This document shows positions 58,405-64,000 of a DNA stretch of 64,000 nt, piece after piece. The translations under genes were made by a program, and so were the position numbers. Every line of letters starts with the position of its first letter. The first letter of the stretch is position 1. Source of the stretch: Wenxinia marina DSM 24838 (GTDB lineage: Bacteria; Pseudomonadota; Alphaproteobacteria; Rhodobacterales; Rhodobacteraceae); NCBI RefSeq assembly GCF_000379485.1, contig NZ_KB902277.1:124001-188000 (forward strand). The letters run 5' to 3'. The notes beneath the pieces are model-generated. The model did no database searches, was not told where the DNA came from, and was given only the letters and a program-made list of their open reading frames with translations.

Positions 58405-58419
58405 TCAACCTAGCGTTAA
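58405..58419. promoter_or_regulatory. Near-match CtrA site upstream of the 76-residue protein
   Basis: TCAA-N7-TTAA, one mismatch from the CtrA consensus, 25 bases before the start of the next gene and 4 bases after the ferritin-like stop. Confidence 0.3.
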
Positions 58420-58443
58420 CCAAGTACGGGCGAAGGTGGCGGC

Positions 58444-58674
58444 ATGAGCGCCTCCTTCGCCCTTCCCACCGGACGCGACTGGCTGGATCAGGTCTTCGCC
58501 TGCCGGGCCGCGACGACCGGCGGAGTGATCCGGCGGCAGGTCGTGGACGTGGTGCGGGAGGTCGGCGAGGCGACCTTCGTGGCCGAGGTGCGGCGGCGGG
58601 GCTTCCGGCTGATCCGCACGCAGGGGCATTTCATCGTCGTCTGCGGCGACGGGGCGATCGAGATCGTGATCTGA
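58444..58674 (+). CDS. Conserved small protein of unknown function
   Basis: 76 residues. The sequence GGVIRRQVVDVVREVGEATFVAEVRRRGFRLIRTQGHFIVVC suggests a short alpha/beta fold. Similar small proteins occur in Rhodobacterales and are sometimes annotated as phosphoribosylanthranilate isomerase, which the length makes implausible. Function not known. It precedes the palindrome cluster. Confidence 0.7.
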   Translation: MSASFALPTGRDWLDQVFACRAATTGGVIRRQVVDVVREVGEATFVAEVRRRGFRLIRTQGHFIVVCGDGAIEIVI

Positions 58675-58680
58675 GGGACA

Positions 58681-58812
58681 AACGAATTTCATCGAAATTC
58701 GTTCTGCGGTCCCTTTGAAATTCGTCGAATTTCAGGCGCGATGTATCGGCGGGAGCCCCGGAATTTCGACGAAATTCCGATGAGTGCAGAACGGATTTCG
58801 GTGAAATCCGTT
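58681..58812. repeat. Four short palindromes with GAATTTC/GAAATTC cores
   Basis: P1 58681-58703 (arms AACGAATTTC/GAAATTCGTT), P2 58716-58734 (TGAAATTC/GAATTTCA), P3 58759-58779 (CGGAATTTC/GAAATTCCG), P4 58790-58812 (AACGGATTTC/GAAATCCGTT). Each has a 3-base loop. Centres are 33, 44 and 32 bases apart. The region is A+T-rich, between convergent genes, and has no T-tracts of the terminator type. Confidence 0.9.
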
Positions 58813-58819
58813 CGCGCTG

Positions 58820-59377
58820 TCACCCCTTGCCCATCTTCGACAACCGCTCCTGCATCTCCGCAAGCTGGCGGCGCATTGCGTCGATATCCTCGCCTCCCTG
58901 CTTCGGCGCCTCTGCCGCCCCGCCCTTCCCCGGCATCATGCCCCCGGTCATCGCCTTGAAGAACGCCTCCTGCTGGGCGCGCATCGCCTCGAATCCCGGC
59001 ATGGTGGACATCGGGTTCGCCTTGGCCATGTTCTCCATCATCTTCGACTGCCCCTCGCGCAGCATGTCGAACGACATGGCCAGGAACTGCGGCACGATGG
59101 TCGAGGCCTGGGAGGTGTAGCTGCGCACGAGGTCGGTCAGCACGTCCACCGGCAGCACGCTCTCGCCGCGGGATTCGTGTTCGGCGATGATCTGCAGCAG
59201 GTACTGGCGGGTCAGATCGTCGCCGGACTTGAGATCCACGATCTGCACCTCGCGCCCCTCGCGGATGAAGGCCGCGATGTCCTCCAGCGTGACGTAGTCG
59301 CTGGTCTCGGTGTTGTAGAGGCGGCGGCTGGCGTAGCGCTTGATCAGAAGCGGCTTGCCGGGATCGGCTGCGGCCAA
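58820..59377 (-). CDS. phaR: Polyhydroxyalkanoate synthesis repressor PhaR
   Basis: 185 residues. The DNA-binding N-terminal domain is LLIKRYASRRLYNTETSDYVTLEDIAAFIREG, followed by the PHA accumulation regulator region (YLLQIIAEHESRGESVLPVDVLTDLVRSYTSQ) and a Met/Gly-rich C-terminus with a terminal helix. PhaR represses phasin genes and is released when it binds PHA. Upstream (59392-59429) is a hairpin-forming dyad with an imperfect TGC-N4-GCAG site at 59399-59409. Confidence 0.95.
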   Translation of the reverse strand: MAAADPGKPLLIKRYASRRLYNTETSDYVTLEDIAAFIREGREVQIVDLKSGDDLTRQYLLQIIAEHESRGESVLPVDVLTDLVRSYTSQASTIVPQFLAMSFDMLREGQSKMMENMAKANPMSTMPGFEAMRAQQEAFFKAMTGGMMPGKGGAAEAPKQGGEDIDAMRRQLAEMQERLSKMGKG

Positions 59378-59431
59378 GGGGAAACCTCCGAGGATGCGTG
59401 CGGTTGCAGAAAAACCGTAGGACGCATCCGC

Positions 59432-59466
59432 AGAAAAAGAAAGGGCGAGCGTCGCCGCTCGCCCTT
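59432..59466 (-). terminator. Rho-independent terminator of phaP
   Basis: A 10-bp perfect stem (59441-59450 with 59457-59466) and 6-base loop; on the minus strand it is followed by TCTTTTTCTG. It ends the phaP transcript before phaR. Confidence 0.8.
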
Positions 59467-59522
59467 GCAGGCCCGGATCGCGGAGAGGGAGGGTCCCCGC
59501 GGCCCGGCCGGATGCAGGCGAA

Positions 59523-59969
59523 TTACTTCGCCGAGGCCTTCTTGGCGGCCGAGGTCATCTCGTCGGTGGCCTTCTTGGCGACGGCGGTCATGTCCTCGGA
59601 CATGTCCTTGCCGGCGGCGAGCATCAGCTCGAGCGTCTCGGCCTGCACCTTCTTGGCGATCTCGGCAAACGCGGCCATGTGCTCGGCGGCGGACTCGGCC
59701 GAGGCGGAGGCGAAGTCGGTCATCGACTTGGCGTAGTCCGACGGCTCGGTCTTGGCACGGGTCATCGCCGAGAACTTGGACAGGGTGTCCTGGGTCCAGC
59801 GGGCGGAGAGGTCGGTCGACTTCTGCGCGGCGTCGATCGCGACGGCCGACATCTTCTCGGCGAAGGCGGCCTGCGACTGCCACATGGTCTCCATGGACTT
59901 CGTATCCATCGGGAACGCGCCCATCATGTCCTTCATCATCGCGGTATAGTCCTGGGTCTTGGCGGCCAT
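59523..59969 (-). CDS. phaP: Phasin (PHA granule-associated protein)
   Basis: 148 residues from ATG 59969, preceded by AAAGGAGCTGCC. The whole protein is amphipathic helix with a phasin-like core (LSARWTQDTLSKFSAMTRAKTEPSDYAKSMTDFASASAE). Phasins coat PHA granules. Two PhaR boxes and a promoter lie upstream. An in-frame extension to 60035 is not phasin-like. Confidence 0.9.
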   Translation of the reverse strand: MAAKTQDYTAMMKDMMGAFPMDTKSMETMWQSQAAFAEKMSAVAIDAAQKSTDLSARWTQDTLSKFSAMTRAKTEPSDYAKSMTDFASASAESAAEHMAAFAEIAKKVQAETLELMLAAGKDMSEDMTAVAKKATDEMTSAAKKASAK

Positions 59970-60046
59970 GGCGGCAGCTCCTTTCTGGCTCTGATCTCGT
60001 CGGGGCGGGCCCCGCATCGGGTGACCCACCGTCATCTTGTGAGCAG

Positions 60047-60075
60047 GAGATACATGCTGCGCCGCAGCATTTCAA
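60047..60075 (-). promoter_or_regulatory. phaP promoter
   Basis: On the minus strand TTGAAA (60070-60075) and TATCTC (60047-60052) are 17 bases apart. The spacer is nearly filled by a PhaR box. Confidence 0.65.
60054..60070. promoter_or_regulatory. PhaR binding site 1 (CTGC-N3-GCAG)
   Basis: A perfect palindrome ATGCTGC-N3-GCAGCAT. It fits the CTGC-N3-GCAG site reported for Paracoccus denitrificans PhaR and lies between the -35 and -10 of the phaP promoter, where binding should block transcription. Confidence 0.75.
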
Positions 60076-60081
60076 GACCGG

Positions 60082-60098
60082 ATGCTGCGGCGCAGCAT
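60082..60098. promoter_or_regulatory. PhaR binding site 2 (CTGC-N3-GCAG)
   Basis: A second perfect ATGCTGC-N3-GCAGCAT palindrome, 28 bases from site 1, upstream of the -35 of phaP. The spacing of about 2.7 helical turns could allow cooperative binding. Confidence 0.75.
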
Positions 60099-60150
60099 AA
60101 AATTTCCGCAGAAGCGAAATCGCGTTGCGGTTGAGGGATTCCAAATCTCC

Positions 60151-60172
60151 GCCGGGCGTCAGGCCCGGGACA
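60151..60172. repeat. CCCGGGCCTGACCC element, partial copy 4, supplying the phaC stop
   Basis: A half copy (core GCGTCAGGCCCGGGACACC) whose TCA, read on the minus strand, is the phaC stop codon TGA at 60159-60161. The element thus forms the extreme C-terminus (VSRA) of PhaC. Confidence 0.5.
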
Positions 60173-61976
60173 CCGACCGCACGTAGGTGCCCGGCGCGGG
60201 CGCCAGCGGCGGGTGCGACTCGTCGCCCGGTGTCCGCGCCGGGACCATCTTGCCGGACCGCTTGGCCAGCCATGCCTCCCACTTCGCCCACCACGACCCT
60301 TCGTGACGTTCGGCGGCCGCCTTCCACGCCTCGGGATCCAGCGAAAGGTCGTCGTTCGTCCAGTGGGCGTACTTCTTCTTCGCCGGCGGATTGACGATGC
60401 CCGCGATGTGCCCGGACCCGGCGAGAAGGAAGGTCTTGTCCTTGGAGCCCATCCCCTGCAGGCCCCGGTAGCTGCTCTTCCACGCGGCGATGTGGTCGGT
60501 CTCGCAGGCGATGGCGCAGACCGGGACGGACACGTCCGAGATGTGGACCGTCTCGTCCCCGAGGCGGAAGCCGCGAGTCGCGAAGTCGTCGCGCTGGCAC
60601 AGGCCGCGCAGGTACTCCACCGCCATCTTCGCCGGCAGGTTGGTGCCGTCCCCGTTCCAGAACAGCAGATCGAACGCGGGCGGCGTCTGGCCCATCATGT
60701 AGCTGCGGATCGCGGGCTGGTAGATCAGGTCGTTCGAGCGCAGGTAGCTGAAGGTCCGCGCCATGAAGAACTTGTCGAGATAGCCCTTCTCGGTCACCTC
60801 CGCCTCGATCCCGTCGACGAAGTCGTCGTCCAGGAAGACGCCCACCTCCCCCTGATCCGAGAAATCGGTGAGCGTGGTGAAGAAGGTCGCGCTCTTCACC
60901 GACGTGTCGCCCCGCTTCTTCATCAGCGCGAGCGTCAGCGACAGCGTGGTCCCGGCGATGCAGTAGCCGATGGCGTTGACGGACTTCGTGCCGCAGATCG
61001 CCTTCGCCTCGCGGATCGCGGTCAGGAACCCGTCCTCGACGTAGTCGACCATGCCGGTGTCGCGGTAGCTGGCATCGGGGTTCACCCAGCTGACGACGAA
61101 TAGAGTGTAGCCCTGGTCTACGATCCAGCGGATCAGGCTGTTCGCGGGCTTCAGGTCGAGGATGTAGAACTTGTTGATCCAGGGCGGGAACAGGACGACC
61201 GGCGTCTGGTGGACCTTTTCGGTCGTGGGCGAATACTGGATCAACTCGAACAGGTGGTTGCGCCAGACGACCTCGCCCGGGGCGGTCGCGATGTTCTCGC
61301 CGATCTCGAACGCCTTGCGGTCGGCCAGCGTCACCACGAGCTCGCCCTCGTTCGCCTCGAGGTCGGCGATCAGGTTCTCCAGCCCGTCGACGAGGGACTG
61401 GCCTTCCGTCTCCACCGCGCGCTCCAGCGCGTCGGGATTGGTGGCGAGGAAGTTCGTCGGCGCCATCATGTCGACGATCTGCTTCGAGAAGTAGGTCAGG
61501 CGCTGCTTCTCGCGCGCGTCCAGCCCCTCGACCCCTTCGACCGCGGTCTCGATCGCCTTCGCGTTCGCGAGGTACTGCTGCTTGACGTAGTTGAACCAGG
61601 GATGGCTGTCCCACAGCGGGTTCGAGAAGCGGCGGTCGCTCGGCCCCGGGTCGGCGGGGGCGTGGAAGTGGCCGTGCATCAGCTCCTGCGTGGCCTCGGC
61701 GTAGGTCTTGAGCGTCTCGCCCCAGTAGCCGACCTGCTGCTCGATCAGCTTGGCCGGGTTCTGCATCATGTCCGTCCAGTAGGCGTGGGCCGCCCGCAGG
61801 TACAGATCCTGCCCCGGCGCCTGCAGGTCCGGCCGGACCTGGCGCTTGCCGCCCATGACCTTCAGCAGACGCTCGGTCAGCGCCTCGACCCGGCCCAGGT
61901 TCTCCTCGAACTTCGCCAGCGTCTCGGCCGCGTCAGGCGGCGTCCCCGGGGGCGTCGGCGTTTCCTTTGTTGCCAT
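60159..61976 (-). CDS. phaC: Class I polyhydroxyalkanoate synthase
   Basis: 605 residues. It polymerises (R)-3-hydroxyacyl-CoA. The lipase-like box is GYCIAG with catalytic Cys339; Asp and His of the triad lie in the C-terminal part (His in LAGSGHIAGIVN). Typical N-terminal PHA-synthase domain and FPPWINKFYILDLKP present. Divergent from phaZ with a 106-base gap. Its last codons come from a dispersed repeat. Confidence 0.96.
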   Translation of the reverse strand: MATKETPTPPGTPPDAAETLAKFEENLGRVEALTERLLKVMGGKRQVRPDLQAPGQDLYLRAAHAYWTDMMQNPAKLIEQQVGYWGETLKTYAEATQELMHGHFHAPADPGPSDRRFSNPLWDSHPWFNYVKQQYLANAKAIETAVEGVEGLDAREKQRLTYFSKQIVDMMAPTNFLATNPDALERAVETEGQSLVDGLENLIADLEANEGELVVTLADRKAFEIGENIATAPGEVVWRNHLFELIQYSPTTEKVHQTPVVLFPPWINKFYILDLKPANSLIRWIVDQGYTLFVVSWVNPDASYRDTGMVDYVEDGFLTAIREAKAICGTKSVNAIGYCIAGTTLSLTLALMKKRGDTSVKSATFFTTLTDFSDQGEVGVFLDDDFVDGIEAEVTEKGYLDKFFMARTFSYLRSNDLIYQPAIRSYMMGQTPPAFDLLFWNGDGTNLPAKMAVEYLRGLCQRDDFATRGFRLGDETVHISDVSVPVCAIACETDHIAAWKSSYRGLQGMGSKDKTFLLAGSGHIAGIVNPPAKKKYAHWTNDDLSLDPEAWKAAAERHEGSWWAKWEAWLAKRSGKMVPARTPGDESHPPLAPAPGTYVRSVSRA

Positions 61977-62082
61977 GTTGACTATCCCCCACTATCTCTT
62001 TCGCAGTTGCAGCATCGGCAGTGGCTCCTCCGCCTGCCGCGCCGGTCCGTCGCGTTCCGAAACCCCGCCGGGGAGGTCTGCC

Positions 62083-63402
62083 TTGAATTATATGTGGTCC
62101 TACGACCTCATGGAAAGCATGCGGAACACCAGCCAGTGGCTGGGGGCGACCGCGCGCGCCATGGGCTCCTATCCGATGACTGCCGCGATGGCCAATCCGG
62201 CCGTGGAGTGGATGAAGGCCTGGGGCGAGGTGACCGAGCGCAGCTTCGAGCGGATGGTGGCCAAGCCCGACTGGGGCATCCCCACCGTGACGGTCGAGGA
62301 CGGCACCGACCACACCGTCCGCGTGATGACCGTGGTCGAGAAGCCGTTCGGCGACCTCATCCACTTCAAGGTGCCGGGCCGCAGCCCGCGGGCACGCCGG
62401 GTCCTGCTCGTCGCGCCGATGTCGGGGCATTACGCCACACTGCTGCGCAAGACGGTGATCTCGCTGCTGCCCGACTGCGAGGTGTTCGTCACCGACTGGC
62501 ACAATGCCCGCGACATCCCGGTGAGCGAAGGAAAGTTCGACGTCGAGGACTACACCCTCTACCTGGTGGAGTTCATGCGCCACCTCGGCCCCGACACCCA
62601 CGTGATCGCGGTCTGCCAGCCGGCGCCGCTGACGCTCGCCGCGACGGCCTACCTCGCCGAGGAGGATCCGGACGCGCAGCCGCGCACGCTGACCCTGATC
62701 GGCGGGCCGATCGACCCCGAGGCGAACCACACCGAGGTGACGGATTTCGGCCGGACGGTCACGATGGGCCAGCTCGAAGCCTCGATGATCCAGCGGGTCG
62801 GGTTCAAGTATGCCGGCGTCGGGCGGCCGGTCTATCCGGGGCTGCTGCAGCTGGCGTCGTTCATCAACATGAACCTCGGCACCCACGCGCAGGCCTTCCA
62901 GGACCAGATCTTCCGCGTCGCCAGGGGCGAGGGGTCGGACCACGACAAGCACAACGCCTTCTACGACGAATACCTCGCGGTCATGGACATGACGGCGGAA
63001 TTCTATCTCTCGACGGTGGAGCGGGTGTTCAAGGGACGCGAGATCGCGCGCAACGCCTTCACCGTCGCAGGCAAGCCGGTGGACATCGGCAAGATCACCA
63101 GCGTCGCGGTGCAGATCGTCGAGGGCGAGAAGGACGACATCTCGGCCCCGGGCCAGTGCCTCGCCGCGCTGGACCTGCTGACGGGCCTGCCGAAGTCCAA
63201 GAAGGCCAGCCACCTGGAGCGGGGGGCCGGGCACTACGGCATCTTCGCCGGGCGGTCGTGGCGAAACAACATCCGCCCGCTGGTCCTGCGGTTCATCGAC
63301 CAGAACTCGCCCGGCGCGCCGAAGCGGCCGATCACCCGTCCGCGGGTGGTGGCGAGCGGCGTGGCGCCCGGCGACGAGCCGGGGAAGAACGTCGCGGTGT
63401 AA
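62083..63402 (+). CDS. phaZ: Intracellular PHA depolymerase
   Basis: 439 residues from TTG 62083. This start is chosen because GGGAGG at 62071-62076 is 6 bases before it, while the first ATG (62092) is 15 bases away. Alpha/beta hydrolase of the PhaZ type: catalytic Cys178 in IAVCQPAPLTL, and His in ERGAGHYGIFAG. It mobilises stored PHB. Divergent from phaC, completing the PHA locus. Confidence 0.92.
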   Translation: MNYMWSYDLMESMRNTSQWLGATARAMGSYPMTAAMANPAVEWMKAWGEVTERSFERMVAKPDWGIPTVTVEDGTDHTVRVMTVVEKPFGDLIHFKVPGRSPRARRVLLVAPMSGHYATLLRKTVISLLPDCEVFVTDWHNARDIPVSEGKFDVEDYTLYLVEFMRHLGPDTHVIAVCQPAPLTLAATAYLAEEDPDAQPRTLTLIGGPIDPEANHTEVTDFGRTVTMGQLEASMIQRVGFKYAGVGRPVYPGLLQLASFINMNLGTHAQAFQDQIFRVARGEGSDHDKHNAFYDEYLAVMDMTAEFYLSTVERVFKGREIARNAFTVAGKPVDIGKITSVAVQIVEGEKDDISAPGQCLAALDLLTGLPKSKKASHLERGAGHYGIFAGRSWRNNIRPLVLRFIDQNSPGAPKRPITRPRVVASGVAPGDEPGKNVAV

Positions 63403-63478
63403 GGGGACGTAATCCCCGGCCGCTGCGGGACGACCGCGGCGGACCGTCGATGGCGGTTCGCCTCGTTCCGTCTGACGG

Positions 63479-64000
63479 CTACCGCAGCCCGTCCCGCGCG
63501 ATTCGATCCGCGAGCGCAGCCATTGCCTGTCCCCGCGCGGCCGCGATCTGCCCCGGCCCGGCGTCCACCGCCAGCGGCACCGAGAGGCGGAACAGCCGCG
63601 CCCGGTCCCGGCCGGACCCGTCGAGCGCGGCGACGAAATACTGCCCCGCCAGCCGGAACGCGCCCGACCGCGAGGCGACGAACTCCTCCACCCGGACCTC
63701 GACCCGCGCCGCCGGGTAGGGCTCGAACGGCCACGGCTCGGGCGCGACCGGCACGTCCGTGATCTCGGCCAGTGCCCGCGACAGCTCCAGCGTCGCGGCG
63801 CGCTGGGGATCGTCGGCCCACAGCAGGTCGTCCGACCCGACGAGCGTGCCGTCCGCCTCTTCCACGAAGATCGATTCCGACTGGGCGTAGGTCGGCAGCG
63901 TGATGTCCCGCACCTCGATGGAGGAAAATCCGATCCCCACCCGCTCCGGCGCCTCGGCCGGGGGGACGGCGATGCGCACCTCGGGCCCGCCGCAGGCGGC
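63479..64000 (-). CDS. PqiC-like ABC-type transport auxiliary lipoprotein, 5' end missing
   Basis: About 174 residues are visible; the frame runs off the right edge. At that edge the sequence reads AACGGPEVRIAVPP, which fits a lipobox, so only the signal peptide is missing. The body matches the PqiC/ABC-transporter auxiliary lipoprotein family (YAQSESIFVEEADGTLVGSDDLLWADDPQRAATLELSRAL). Members link inner-membrane MCE lipid transporters to the outer membrane. The MCE genes should lie to the right. Confidence 0.85.
   Translation of the reverse strand, partial: AACGGPEVRIAVPPAEAPERVGIGFSSIEVRDITLPTYAQSESIFVEEADGTLVGSDDLLWADDPQRAATLELSRALAEITDVPVAPEPWPFEPYPAARVEVRVEEFVASRSGAFRLAGQYFVAALDGSGRDRARLFRLSVPLAVDAGPGQIAAARGQAMAALADRIARDGLR

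Noticed and set aside
58741-58959. Open frame of 72 codons across the palindrome cluster
   Set aside because: It crosses three palindromes and the end of phaR in antisense; the product is low-complexity.

Overview
This is a high-G+C alphaproteobacterial chromosome segment, most likely from the order Rhodobacterales (Paracoccaceae/Roseobacteraceae). The assignment rests on gene content and order: accB-accC-aat followed by convergent DUF2155 and NDUFA12 genes, a NAD-dependent formate dehydrogenase operon of the fdsGBACD type, phaR-phaP-phaC/phaZ with Paracoccus-type PhaR boxes, and a CtrA-type TTAA-N7-TTAA site. No prophage, insertion sequence or CRISPR array is visible. Nearly all coding is dense, with many 4-bp ATGA stop/start overlaps.

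Layout. 1-6943: the end of a substrate-binding protein gene and a LivHMGF-like ABC importer, then acetyl-CoA synthetase. 7098-11769: a proline-rich small protein, acetyl-CoA carboxylase accBC, aat, a DUF2155 / complex I NDUFA12 / RidA-like operon on the minus strand, and a hydroxynitrile-lyase-like cupin. 11909-13927: clpP and clpX. 14095-18244: an ArsR/SRPBCC pair with a clear operator, a YihY membrane protein and the trehalose genes otsB-otsA. 18627-23468: glpX, recJ, a frameshifted P-loop kinase gene, tRNA-Glu(TTC), thpR and two small lipoproteins. 23748-24009: a compact transcription unit for a 34-residue peptide. 24087-31425: glpK and an oligopeptide ABC transporter. 31764-38922: a LysR regulator and the formate dehydrogenase operon, which carries an inserted DUF4287 gene. 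38997-40772: a chemoreceptor with almost no sensory domain. 41250-46807: a haem-copper oxidase operon with subunit II-cytochrome c and subunit I-III fusions plus a triheme cytochrome. 46804-56804: a signalling island with a hybrid kinase, four receiver domains (three stand-alone, one in the hybrid kinase) and two large CheB-CheR chimeras. 57111-58674: a manganese catalase, a ferritin-like protein and a small conserved protein. 58681-58812: four successive short palindromes. 58820-63402: the polyhydroxyalkanoate (PHA) locus phaR, phaP, phaC and phaZ. 63479-64000: the end of a PqiC-like lipoprotein gene.

How it works together. Carbon genes dominate: acetate activation, malonyl-CoA synthesis, gluconeogenic FBPase, glycerol phosphorylation, trehalose synthesis, formate oxidation to NADH, and carbon storage as PHA. 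The oxidase operon and formate dehydrogenase feed respiration. The signalling island and the chemoreceptor suggest sensory control of stress or motility. The sites read directly from the sequence are PhaR boxes inside the phaP promoter, a LysR box in front of fdsG, an inverted repeat over the arsR start, and a CtrA box in front of the chemoreceptor. Their regulators are inferred from established families. Both window ends cut a gene.
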